From Dehalococcoidia bacterium (GTDB lineage Bacteria > Chloroflexota > Dehalococcoidia > JACPQF01): DNA of 54,290 bases. Below the pieces are notes generated by a model. That model did not search any database and was not told where the DNA came from. It saw only the letters and a list, made by a program, of their open reading frames with translations. Position 1 is the first letter of the stretch, and every line of letters starts with the position of its first letter. Location: assembly GCA_030650265.1 (NCBI GenBank), contig JAUSEJ010000788.1, positions 1-54,290 on the forward strand, read 5' to 3'. A program made the translations under genes and the position numbers. Below, piece after piece: positions 41,695 to 47,999 of the stretch.

Positions 41695-42003
41695 ATGGCA
41701 GAGCGAATCACAGTCGAGTACACGAGTAGGGCGTTTGGCCCGATGGACACTATCCGAGGATGGGAGCCGTGGGGGACTGCGAAAACTCCACGAGGATTAC
41801 TCCGAGTCTGGAAGGCGGCGTGGGGGTGGACGCACCCACAGCAAAACGCCTATGGTGGACACGTCCGGCTAACTCGCGACGGCAACCCCATCACGGGCCG
41901 CCATGCGTTACGGCTACTCGGAGACGCCAGACCGGACGAAGAGCGCTATTATCATCTGATGTGGTCAACATCCGAGGCCGAGAGGGAGGCCGCCAATGCC
42001 TGA
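41695..42003 (+). CDS. small hypothetical early protein
   Basis: 102 residues, tryptophan-rich (RGWEPWGTA, LLRVWKAAWGWTHP). TAGGAGG stands eight bases before the ATG. The end overlaps the following ribbon-helix-helix gene. Function unknown. Confidence 0.65.
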   Translation: MAERITVEYTSRAFGPMDTIRGWEPWGTAKTPRGLLRVWKAAWGWTHPQQNAYGGHVRLTRDGNPITGRHALRLLGDARPDEERYYHLMWSTSEAEREAANA

Positions 42004-42163
42004 GAAATCCAGGTTAACCCGCCTCATCTGCTACGTCGATGAGGCAACAGCCTTGCGCATCCAGCACGCCGCGGTGGATGCGCGACTATCGGTGAGTACG
42101 TTTCTCGGCTATGCGGCGCTGCAGATAGTCGAGAGAATGGAAGAGACGAAGGAAGCAAGCTAG
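41996..42163 (+). CDS. ribbon-helix-helix DNA-binding protein
   Basis: 55 residues: a basic strand (SRLTRLICYVDE), helix (ATALRIQHAAVDAR), turn (LSVS) and second helix (TFLGYAALQIVERMEE). This is the Arc/MetJ-type fold, dimeric, using the strand in the major groove. It probably regulates early transcription. Overlaps the preceding gene by eight bases. Confidence 0.65.
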   Translation: MPEKSRLTRLICYVDEATALRIQHAAVDARLSVSTFLGYAALQIVERMEETKEAS

Positions 42164-42198
42164 TGGCTGCCCTGGCCGACAGGGCGAGGAGAAGAGAG
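42161..42198 (+). repeat. hairpin-RBS cassette B
   Basis: TAG is the stop of the preceding gene, followed by TGGCT, GCCCT (42169-42173) pairing with AGGGC (42181-42185), then GAGGAGAAGAGAG and the ATG at 42199. Length 38 bases. Confidence 0.65.
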
Positions 42199-42459
42199 AT
42201 GAGTAAGGCAATAGGTTTTTATGTACTGCCGGGTAACCGGCGACTGCAAATCAGACTAGACACTGAGAATTCTGCTAGCCACTATGGCATAGGAGTCCTC
42301 CTAGTGCCCAGGTTTGGGCAGGATTGGATACTAGACGGTGCGGTCTTCCGCGCTCAGCGGGATTTTTTCGGTAATCATATACAGGCAAACCGGGGCAAGC
42401 GAGAGGCCATTTGCCATGCCCTTGGAGTCCCCACTGACGAGCCCGGCATACAGGACTAG
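42199..42459 (+). CDS. small hypothetical early protein
   Basis: 86 residues beginning MSKAIGFYVLPGNRRLQIRL. Strand-rich first half, helix at the end. GAGGAGAAGAGAG lies before the ATG. No family recognised. Confidence 0.62.
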   Translation: MSKAIGFYVLPGNRRLQIRLDTENSASHYGIGVLLVPRFGQDWILDGAVFRAQRDFFGNHIQANRGKREAICHALGVPTDEPGIQD

Positions 42460-42494
42460 TGGCAGCCGGCGCCTAGCCGGCAGAGGAGAAGGGG
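42457..42494 (+). repeat. hairpin-RBS cassette C
   Basis: TAGTGGCA, then GCCGGC (42465-42470) pairing with GCCGGC (42476-42481) around GCCTA, then AGAGGAGAAGGGG. 38 bases from the T of TAG to the base before ATG. The first 33 bases are identical to cassette D. Confidence 0.7.
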
Positions 42495-42653
42495 ATGGCG
42501 GGTAAGTGGAAAATTGGGCGCTGCAAGTGCAGCAATCACATGCACCAAGAGTCGCTCTTTGAGGCAACCGACGGGAAGACCAATCAGACCATTTGGTTGT
42601 GCGCCAAATGCATGAGCGAGAAATACGGTAGCCGCTGGAATCGCACAACGTAG
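42495..42653 (+). CDS. small zinc-binding protein
   Basis: 52 residues with CKC at 10-12, two His at 15 and 17, and LCAKC at 35-39. The pattern fits one zinc site. ATG at 42495 follows GAGGAGAAGGGG. Function unknown. Confidence 0.6.
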   Translation: MAGKWKIGRCKCSNHMHQESLFEATDGKTNQTIWLCAKCMSEKYGSRWNRTT

Positions 42654-42688
42654 TGGCAGCCGGCGCCTAGCCGGCAGAGGAGAGAGAG
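42651..42688 (+). repeat. hairpin-RBS cassette D
   Basis: Near copy of cassette C: TAGTGGCA, GCCGGC hairpin and AGAGGAGAGAGAG before the ATG at 42689. Length 38 bases. Confidence 0.7.
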
Positions 42689-42907
42689 ATGACAATGACC
42701 CAGCAAGGAGCTCGGCGAATAGCCGATGCATCCATGCACAATTGCGTGGTGTCCCACTTCCAAACGTGCGGACAGTGGCACGTTTGGAAGTGGGATAGGA
42801 ACAGTGGCCTCCCATTAGGCGGGAGTGCAGGCAATACCGCCTTCTGCCGCTGTGACAATGATCCAGCGGACCAATTCACAGTCGGAGAGGAGAAGGACGA
42901 TGACTAG
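42689..42907 (+). CDS. small hypothetical early protein containing a long hairpin
   Basis: 72 residues: MTMTQQGARRIADASMHNCV, then SHFQTCGQWHVWKWDRN and a cysteine pair (FCRCDND). Unrecognised. The middle codons form the 17-bp inverted repeat described separately. Ends overlapping the next start. Confidence 0.55.
   Translation: MTMTQQGARRIADASMHNCVVSHFQTCGQWHVWKWDRNSGLPLGGSAGNTAFCRCDNDPADQFTVGEEKDDD
42752..42795. repeat. perfect 17-bp inverted repeat with 10-base loop
   Basis: TCCCACTTCCAAACGTG at 42752-42768 and its exact complement at 42779-42795 lie inside a coding region. A stem this long and perfect is rare by chance. It could be a strong RNA hairpin that slows ribosome or polymerase, an RNase III site, or the trace of a palindromic insertion. 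Confidence 0.85.
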
Positions 42908-43112
42908 AACCGAGCGTGCCCAGTCCTATCGAGACGACGCGGCCGCCTGTCTCCTCATTGACGGCTGGCAGAAATACTCTGCGATGTACGCCGCCATCGC
43001 AGACGCCATAGAGGCGGCCGACCACGACCTGAGCGACCATGAGATATTCCGGATCTCCATGAACGTCCCAATCGACGAGACGGCCATTGACACCCTAGCC
43101 CGCATCGGCTAG
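42900..43112 (+). CDS. small helical hypothetical protein
   Basis: 70 residues, start ATG overlapping the previous stop (ATGACTAG), with GGAGAGGAGAAGG upstream. Helical: RAQSYRDDAAACLLIDGWQK and YAAIADAIEAADHDLSD. No family recognised. Confidence 0.62.
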   Translation: MTRTERAQSYRDDAAACLLIDGWQKYSAMYAAIADAIEAADHDLSDHEIFRISMNVPIDETAIDTLARIG

Positions 43113-43130
43113 AAAGGAGAAGCAGATATT

Positions 43131-43343
43131 ATGCCCACATATCACGTGCTCTGCGGGATGCCTGGCCCACAGGCAACCAACACGGTCTCCGTCCAATCCA
43201 TCGAGGCCGTAGGTGAGCGCCAGGCGGCTATCTATGCCTGTGAGCGGTTCCGCTGGCTCACCGTCAAGGTTGGCCCCACTCAAACGCCCATCGGTGAATT
43301 GTGGACTACCCGCAAGTACAGGGCCAACGGTAGACGAGTTTGA
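43131..43343 (+). CDS. small hypothetical protein
   Basis: 70 residues: MPTYHVLCGMPGPQATNTVS then VQSIEAVGERQAAIYACERF. Alternating strand-helix-strand suggests a small alpha/beta protein. AAAGGAGAAG before the ATG. Last plus-strand gene before the promoter at 43340. Confidence 0.62.
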   Translation: MPTYHVLCGMPGPQATNTVSVQSIEAVGERQAAIYACERFRWLTVKVGPTQTPIGELWTTRKYRANGRRV

Positions 43344-43369
43344 CAATCACCTACCACATCGGCTATGAT
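43340..43369 (+). promoter_or_regulatory. plus-strand promoter followed by hairpins
   Basis: TTGACA at 43340-43345, 18 bases, TATGAT at 43364-43369. No convincing gene follows. A GCGGGG/CCCCGC hairpin (43385-43399) and two terminators lie within 250 bases. Confidence 0.6.
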
Positions 43370-43405
43370 ACTCATACCGAAGTCGCGGGGATACCCCGCA
43401 AAGCC

Positions 43406-43437
43406 AGGCCACCTGAAACACGGTGGCCTTGCTCTTT
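43406..43437 (+). terminator. terminator-like hairpin
   Basis: AGGCCACC at 43406-43413 pairs with GGTGGCCT at 43422-43429 around eight bases, then TGCTCTTT. The tract is weak but the stem is strong. It could end a short RNA starting near 43376. Confidence 0.5.
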
Positions 43438-43588
43438 GCCCCTGGTAAAATATGGCAAATCACGGCCACACCATTTTGCGCGTCTCCCGAAAATGGTCTC
43501 CCCTTGCTCTATTGCTATTTTTGGCTGGCTGTGCTATACAATGCTCATGCACGACCTGGCTGGAAGGCGATGGTTGCGAACGGGTTAC

Positions 43589-43617
43589 GTGCTAGACTCT
43601 ACCTAGCACTTTTCTTT
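43589..43617 (+). terminator. intrinsic terminator
   Basis: GTGCTAG at 43589-43595, seven-base loop, CTAGCAC at 43603-43609, followed by TTTTCTTTG. Also contains the stop of the minus-strand gene at 43603. The stretch 43438-43588 shows no gene. A second hairpin (CGGTCCC 43666-43672 with GGGACCG 43689-43695) lies within the 36-residue gene. Confidence 0.75.
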
Positions 43618-43713
43618 GATGGGTTTCGGTGCAGACCGCTTATGGGCGTGTACTACAACTGTCTTCGGTCCCGACTTTCCCACTCTTTGGGACCGACAGA
43701 TTACCTTAGTCAT
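43603..43713 (-). CDS. 36-residue basic protein
   Basis: MTKVICRSQRVGKSGPKTVV then VHAHKRSAPKPIKEKC. Similar in style to tiny basic phage proteins with a VRxHxRSxPK motif. GGGGGTG lies eight bases before the ATG. It is downstream of the lipoprotein gene. From 43714 to 43798 there is only a possible 18-codon frame with AAGGAGG. Confidence 0.45.
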   Translation of the reverse strand: MTKVICRSQRVGKSGPKTVVVHAHKRSAPKPIKEKC

Positions 43714-43798
43714 TGGCGTTCACCCCCTTTCCTGTCAGAGTCCTTCCAGCCAGGTCGTGCACGTCCTCCTTTTGTTCACGACATCTCACCTCCTCTCT

Positions 43799-44146
43799 TC
43801 ACCGCTGCACCCGAACCTTGTCATACGGTGGCCCGTTACTCTCGCAGGCTATCCCGTCCTTGTCGTTGTCCAGTAAGTTGGGGTCTCGCGGGTCTGCCCG
43901 CAGCACGGCTTGCGCTTCGGCTTGGCTTTTGAAGGCGGAACAGTTGTACTTGTTGCCCTGGCCTAGATACCGCGAAGGGTCGAAGGATGATGGTGCGCTG
44001 GTTGGCACGGCAGTCCTCGGTTGAGGAGTGTAGCTGGCCGGCCGCGGGGTGAAGTAGTCGATGTTGCTCGCGGGCTGCGGTGCGTCCTTATCTGGGCAGC
44101 CCAGAAGCGGGAGCAGAGCAAACAGCAAGACGATCCATTTCTTCAT
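43799..44146 (-). CDS. Excalibur-domain lipoprotein
   Basis: 115 residues. Signal peptide of 16 residues ending LLPLLG before Cys17, a lipobox; a Pro/Thr/Ser linker (18-60); and an Excalibur domain (67-102) with YNCSAFKSQAEAQAVL and DNDKDGIACE, the calcium-binding loop and cysteine pair. Expected to be lipid-anchored outside the membrane. It lies in a short minus-strand operon with the S24-like gene, away from the lysis genes, so superinfection exclusion or host surface change is a fair guess. Ribosome binding site GGGGGAAACG before the ATG. Confidence 0.78.
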   Translation of the reverse strand: MKKWIVLLFALLPLLGCPDKDAPQPASNIDYFTPRPASYTPQPRTAVPTSAPSSFDPSRYLGQGNKYNCSAFKSQAEAQAVLRADPRDPNLLDNDKDGIACESNGPPYDKVRVQR

Positions 44147-44159
44147 TGACGTTTCCCCC

Positions 44160-44369
44160 TTATTCCCTCAACGTCTTGGTGATTTGTATCACCACTCCCG
44201 TAACCTTCACATCCTCGACCTCGGTAGGTGGATACGCCGGGTTCTCACAGGTAAGGGTGACCCTTGTCCCATGCTGGCCGCCGAAGCGCTTGACTTGCAC
44301 ATCGTCGCCGTCTACCAGCACTGTCACGACATCGCCCACACGGGGAGAGGCGTCCCTATCGACTATCAC
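44160..44369 (-). CDS. stand-alone S24/LexA-like C-terminal domain
   Basis: 69 residues with no DNA-binding part. VGDVVTVLVDGDDVQVKRFG, RVTLTCENPAYPPTEV and KVTGVVIQITK match the beta fold of the S24 domain of LexA/CI repressors, including the lysine in VKRF. The Ser-containing segment (GDSM) and the whole HTH are absent; a TGA stands directly before the GTG start, so there is no hidden extension. GGGAG lies six bases upstream. It faces a separate HTH gene on the other strand. It may be a remnant or a partner that dimerises with a full-length repressor. Confidence 0.65.
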   Translation of the reverse strand: MIVDRDASPRVGDVVTVLVDGDDVQVKRFGGQHGTRVTLTCENPAYPPTEVEDVKVTGVVIQITKTLRE

Positions 44370-44401
44370 TCAGATCTCCCTTGTTTTGGTGCCAAATTTG
44401 C

Positions 44402-44430
44402 TTGACAAACCCAAAAGCATATGATAGAAT
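44402..44430 (+). promoter_or_regulatory. promoter of the HTH gene
   Basis: TTGACA at 44402-44407, 17 bases, TAGAAT at 44425-44430. It lies in the 101-base divergent gap between the S24-like and HTH genes. A leftward promoter was not clear (only a weak TATGCT). Confidence 0.75.
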
Positions 44431-44470
44431 GACTAACGTAAGGGTATAGAAGACATGCTGAGGAGTTAGT

Positions 44471-44716
44471 ATGAACCCAAAACAGATGGTTCTCTTTGAG
44501 ATATTAGACTCGCGGGGCGTCTCTCGCCGCTGGTTCGCTCGTCAGGTTGGCATACATGAAACAACGCTTTGCAAGATTGCCAAGGGCAAGCGTCCCATTC
44601 CTGCATGGCTTAAGCCTGCGGCAGCTCGTGTCCTTCAAGTACCAGAGAGCATCCTTTTTTTTGACGACGATATGCGCGAGAGCATGGAATCCAAAGGCGA
44701 AGGCAAGGCGTCTTAG
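44471..44716 (+). CDS. Cro/CI-type HTH regulator, N-terminal domain only
   Basis: 81 residues. A five-helix HTH of the Xre type: FEILDSRGVSRRWFARQVGI, HETTLCKIAKGKRPIP, then AAARVLQVPESILFF. Only the DNA-binding domain is present. Placed exactly as a Cro or CI gene facing a divergent partner. AGGAG before the ATG. Confidence 0.75.
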   Translation: MNPKQMVLFEILDSRGVSRRWFARQVGIHETTLCKIAKGKRPIPAWLKPAAARVLQVPESILFFDDDMRESMESKGEGKAS

Positions 44717-44853
44717 TGCAGGTTATCAGGGCGCTGGAGACCATAGTTGAGGTTAAGGTAGTTGGATACCAGATCGGGAAATAAACGGCTAAAGAGTCGC
44801 CCAGCTACGGCCACACGGGGATTTTAATCGATTCTACGCAGATAGGAGAGGGT

Positions 44854-45261
44854 ATGACATTCGGGGTAATGACTAGCGAAGAAAGGCAGGCTCTCATAGC
44901 GAAGGCCGTACTTGCCCGTGCTGCCAATTCCGCCGCTCGCAAGGCCAGTACCCTCCGCCGTGACTTCCTCGACGCTGAGCACTGGGAAGAGCTAGCTAGA
45001 GAGCGAGGACTGAGGCTCCCACCGTGGGGAGAGAGAGCTACTGTCAGCAACATGCGGACTTGGCTGCACAAGACGGGATGGAGTCAGGCGGAGTGCGAGG
45101 CTTGGGCCGGCTGCAAACTGGCGGATCTGATTGCCCTGAACCCAACGTGGGCATTACGAGCCTTGGCAGGGATCGTCTTGGAGCAGCAGGGGACTAGAGA
45201 CGATGGATTGGGTGAAGGGGCGGATGCACGAGGAAATACCGCCTTTTATTTCGAGGATTAA
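44854..45261 (+). CDS. helical hypothetical protein
   Basis: 135 residues, helical: MTSEERQALIAKAVLARAAN and WEELARERGLRLPPWGE, then TWLHKTGWSQAECEAWAG. Tail is Gly/Asp-rich. AGGAGAGG precedes the ATG. No family recognised; near regulators and a ParB gene. In the gap 44717-44853 only a 22-codon GTG frame is seen, with no support. Confidence 0.6.
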   Translation: MTFGVMTSEERQALIAKAVLARAANSAARKASTLRRDFLDAEHWEELARERGLRLPPWGERATVSNMRTWLHKTGWSQAECEAWAGCKLADLIALNPTWALRALAGIVLEQQGTRDDGLGEGADARGNTAFYFED

Positions 45262-45281
45262 GCAGGAGACGAAGCGACAGA

Positions 45282-46403
45282 ATGGCGAACCGGACTTATC
45301 AGCTACTGCCCGACTTATCGGAAGAAGAATACGAGGCTCTAAGGGCTGACATCGCTGCCCGCGGGGTAATGGTGCCAGTTGAGTATGACGAGCAAGGTAA
45401 CGTCCTTGACGGCCACCACCGGGTGAGAGTTTGCGGAGAGTTAGGGATAACTGACTGGCCGAAGGTGGTGCGCCTTGGCATGAGCGAAGACCAGAAGCGG
45501 GAGCACGTGCTGGCCTTGAACCTGGACAGGCGCCACCTTACGAGAGAACAGAGGGCCGAACTGGTGGGGAGACTGAGAAGCGAGGGGTGGAGCACAAGGC
45601 GAATAGCTGACAGATTACATGTTGATGATAAGACCGTCCGCAATGATCTCGAAGGTGCGGAATATTCCGCACCTGACACCGTCACGGGCAAAGACGGCAA
45701 GGAATACCCCGCCGAACGGCAAGAACGCCCTAGACCCGCTACTTTGTTCAATCCGTCGCCGGGCCAATTCTCGGCACTAGTCGAAATGCCAGAAGAAAGA
45801 CGCGAGGTCATTGTAGAAAAGCTTGTTAGCGGGGAGGCCAAGACGCTCAAGGAAGCACAACGGCAAGTGAGGCGCGAAGAGGCAGCGGTCGCATCACCGC
45901 TGATGGGTAAGTACCGCGTTCTATATGCCGATCCGCCCTGGGCTTACGGGAACACGATGCCAGAGAGTTACGGCGTGCAGGATGACCATTATCCCACCAT
46001 TACTATGGCCGAACTCTGCGCCTTGCCCGTCAAGGACATAGCCGAGGATAACGCCGTATTATTCCTATGGGTAACCTCTCCGATTCTGCATGACTGCTTT
46101 GAACTAATCGCGGCTTGGGGCTTCGCCTACAAGGCGTCATTCGTTTGGGACAAGGTCAAGCACGTGATGGGTCACTATAACAGCGTGCGACATGAGTTGC
46201 TACTAATTTGTGTAAGGGGCAGTTGCCAACCCGATGTGCACAAACTGTTTGACAGCGTGGTGACTGAGGAGCGGACAGAGCACAGTCGCAAGCCGGCTAT
46301 TTTCCGAGAGATCATTGACACAATTTACCCTGATGGCGCCCGGATAGAACTATTTGCCAGGGAGAGACATGAAAGGTGGGCTTCCTACGGAAACGAAAAC
46401 TAA
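45282..46403 (+). CDS. ParB-like domain fused to MT-A70 adenine methyltransferase
   Basis: 373 residues. Residues 1-130 form a ParB/Srx-like nuclease-type domain plus HTH: VLDGHHRVRV with GHHR at 44-47, then STRRIADRLHVDDKTVRNDL. Residues 208-370 are an MT-A70 methyltransferase: VLYADPPWAYGN with DPPW at 217-220 (N6-adenine motif), then FLWVTS and KPAIFREIID. In phages these fusions are orphan methyltransferases that guard the genome. A 20-bp DNA palindrome lies at the linker between the two halves. Followed by a nuclease-like gene. Confidence 0.85.
   Translation: MANRTYQLLPDLSEEEYEALRADIAARGVMVPVEYDEQGNVLDGHHRVRVCGELGITDWPKVVRLGMSEDQKREHVLALNLDRRHLTREQRAELVGRLRSEGWSTRRIADRLHVDDKTVRNDLEGAEYSAPDTVTGKDGKEYPAERQERPRPATLFNPSPGQFSALVEMPEERREVIVEKLVSGEAKTLKEAQRQVRREEAAVASPLMGKYRVLYADPPWAYGNTMPESYGVQDDHYPTITMAELCALPVKDIAEDNAVLFLWVTSPILHDCFELIAAWGFAYKASFVWDKVKHVMGHYNSVRHELLLICVRGSCQPDVHKLFDSVVTEERTEHSRKPAIFREIIDTIYPDGARIELFARERHERWASYGNEN
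45654..45673. repeat. perfect 20-bp palindrome inside the ParB-MT-A70 gene
   Basis: GGTGCGGAATATTCCGCACC is its own reverse complement. It encodes GAEYSAP at the linker between ParB/HTH part and methyltransferase part. It could be the operator recognised by the encoded HTH. Chance occurrence of a 20-bp perfect palindrome is low. Confidence 0.85.
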
Positions 46404-46854
46404 TTACCCCGACTCCGCGCATGGCGATTCTTTGCAGGTGGGGGCTGAGTTTTTGGACTTTGTACTTGTCACGTTGCAGCCGATGGGGATGTATCTCCAA
46501 CCCTTTACGAGCAAGAAATACCAATACAAAAGGGGAGAGAGCCTTCAAGGGTGGGAGGTCAAATACGACGGCCGGTGTTCGGGTGTAAATGGTACAGGCA
46601 GGCTAAGCATCGAGATTGCGGAAAAAGTGAAGGCTGAAAATACTGTTTGGATCCCATCTGGTATCTATCGCTCAGACAATACATGGCTCTATATCCAAGG
46701 TAACTACAAGGTTTTCTACATCTTTATTAAAAAGTTCCTTGTAGCGCTTCACAACACTGATCGGTACGAGATAGGTGAATCCTATGGCACGGTACGCAAA
46801 TTTTACCTACCTCTCGTTGACGCCAATAGATATGGCTACAGGATAGACCCATGA
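46369..46854 (+). CDS. PD-(D/E)XK nuclease-like protein
   Basis: 161 residues. GWEVKYDGRCSG (Glu and Lys of a WEVK strand) followed by LSIEIAEKVKAEN, then VWIPSGIYRSDNTWLYIQG and FIKKFLV, resemble phage proteins of the PD-(D/E)XK type that sit beside methyltransferases. Catalytic assignment is not certain. The ATG at 46369 overlaps the methyltransferase gene and follows GGGAGAG. The pair could be a restriction-modification-like or packaging-related module. Confidence 0.5.
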   Translation: MKGGLPTETKTNYPDSAHGDSLQVGAEFLDFVLVTLQPMGMYLQPFTSKKYQYKRGESLQGWEVKYDGRCSGVNGTGRLSIEIAEKVKAENTVWIPSGIYRSDNTWLYIQGNYKVFYIFIKKFLVALHNTDRYEIGESYGTVRKFYLPLVDANRYGYRIDP

Positions 46855-46940
46855 CCCGATTAGGTAGTCCACCCCGAAACAAGAGTGGAATGAGCGTGAA
46901 AATCAGACTGACGACAGCAGAGGAAAGGCTAGGACGATGA
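46851..46940 (+). CDS. 29-residue truncated ribbon-helix-helix-like peptide
   Basis: MTRLGSPPRNKSGMSVKIRL followed by TTAEERLGR. The frame overlaps both neighbours by four bases (ATGA). It resembles the first strand and helix of the next gene product (MTRRGRPAK and following), but stops before the second helix. Either a truncated paralogue or a leader peptide. Confidence 0.4.
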   Translation: MTRLGSPPRNKSGMSVKIRLTTAEERLGR

Positions 46941-47266
46941 CCCGACGAGGCCGACCGGCAAAGCCGAATACCAGCGTAGAGCCTGTCGGCGTGAGCCTTC
47001 ACCCGCGCACGCTGGCCGCTCTGGACCGACACGCCAGGGCGATGAAGGTTAGCCGGTCGGAGCTGGTACGGTGGGGTGTCGAGGTTATCTTGGAGCGCAT
47101 CAGGTGCCACGGGCGCCTATGGGCGATAGAACAAACACGTGAAAGGAGGGTGGCGACCAGAGAGCGAGAGCAAGGGACGGAACAATTGAATAACGGGAAA
47201 GTGGACAAATCAGTTGAGGAGGTGTCACAAGCCAAGGACAACAGAATAGCGGAACTACAGAAATGA
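46937..47266 (+). CDS. ribbon-helix-helix regulator
   Basis: 109 residues. Strand GVSLHPRTLAALDRHARAM, turn KVSRSE and helix LVRWGVEVILERI form an RHH domain (about 20-55). The C-terminal half is a charged helix. Starts in an ATGA overlap. Confidence 0.65.
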   Translation: MTRRGRPAKPNTSVEPVGVSLHPRTLAALDRHARAMKVSRSELVRWGVEVILERIRCHGRLWAIEQTRERRVATREREQGTEQLNNGKVDKSVEEVSQAKDNRIAELQK

Positions 47267-47457
47267 AAGGAGGCGAGCATATAGGAATTCATAGCAATAT
47301 CCGCTTCGCGACGTGGTTGGAGAACGCAGAAGCGGCACTGACCCAAATCGAGGAAGACGTGCGAATAGCGAGGGCGCTAGTCCGCACAGCACACGACGAC
47401 GTAAGAGCAAAACGGCCAATCAGGGAGCAAACGTATGATGAGCTCCACGCAGCCTAG
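47263..47457 (+). CDS. small helical hypothetical protein
   Basis: 64 residues, helical from residue 15 (TWLENAEAALTQIEEDVRIA). Starts in an ATGA overlap behind AAAGGAGG of its own first codons. No family recognised. Confidence 0.58.
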   Translation: MKGGEHIGIHSNIRFATWLENAEAALTQIEEDVRIARALVRTAHDDVRAKRPIREQTYDELHAA

Positions 47458-47469
47458 GGAAATGAAGAA

Positions 47470-47500
47470 GGGCCTGCTGGCATGCGAAGCCGACAGGCCC
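47470..47500 (+). repeat. hairpin in the leader of the 47518 gene
   Basis: GGGCCTG at 47470-47476 pairs with CAGGCCC at 47494-47500, with an inner GGC/GCC pair. CGAGAGAGGAAAAGAAG then leads into the ATG at 47518. The bases after the stem resemble those after the stem at 50239. Confidence 0.5.
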
Positions 47501-47517
47501 CGAGAGAGGAAAAGAAG

Positions 47518-47817
47518 ATGCTTAATGTAAGTAGTCTACCACAATCGCCCACCAAACACAACACCGTCGAAGACCTCCGTATCTCAGCAGCCTCCCTCGC
47601 CAAACTCGCTCTGATGCGTGACCAATTGATGCTCCTCGCCCACTGCGGACGAGTACGGAGTTATATCGACCGGGAGTTGCTCCGAGATGCTGCCAGCCTC
47701 ATCCGGGCAGTCATACAGGAGACTCTGTTGGGCGGCGTTGCGGAGCGGGACAGGGCAGAGGCGGAAGACCTTGACTACGGCCTGATGGAAGAAGCCGAGA
47801 TGATGGAGGCGGAATAG
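47518..47817 (+). CDS. helical hypothetical protein
   Basis: 99 residues. The N-terminal 20 residues are polar; the rest is helical (LAKLALMRDQLMLLAHCGRV; ELLRDAASLIRAVIQETLL), with an acidic tail. ATG chosen because AGAGAGGAAAAG precedes it. No family recognised. Confidence 0.6.
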   Translation: MLNVSSLPQSPTKHNTVEDLRISAASLAKLALMRDQLMLLAHCGRVRSYIDRELLRDAASLIRAVIQETLLGGVAERDRAEAEDLDYGLMEEAEMMEAE

Positions 47818-47819
47818 CC

Positions 47820-47999
47820 ATGCTTATCCGCATAGAGGGCACCTATCATGCCATCAAAAAGGCGGGTATGACTCAGTGTGGCCTCTCTTACCCGCCGGCA
47901 TGGAATCACTCGGCTGGCAGTACCACCGATTGCGACCACTGCCTCCGCATTCGCGAGGCGCAGATAAAGGCGCTTCTGGAAAGGGAGGCGGCAGAATGA
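47820..47999 (+). CDS. 59-residue hypothetical protein with possible metal site
   Basis: MLIRIEGTYHAIKKAGMTQC then LSYPPAWNHSAGST and CDHCLRIREAQIKALLEREA. Three cysteines and histidines (TQCG, DCDHC) could bind zinc. The upstream coding end GGAGGCGG supplies the binding site. Overlaps the next gene by four bases. Confidence 0.58.
   Translation: MLIRIEGTYHAIKKAGMTQCGLSYPPAWNHSAGSTTDCDHCLRIREAQIKALLEREAAE

Noticed and set aside
43340..43932. Plus-strand open frames of 86-169 codons
   Set aside because: They start inside the promoter or lack a ribosome binding site, cross a strong terminator, and show no protein-like pattern. The minus strand has better genes there.
44716..44784. 22-codon frame from GTG after the HTH gene
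   Set aside because: No binding site and no conservation signal; too short to support.
47433..47528. 31-codon frame crossing the hairpin at 47470
   Set aside because: The hairpin and RBS of the 47518 gene explain this stretch better; the peptide has no recognisable pattern.
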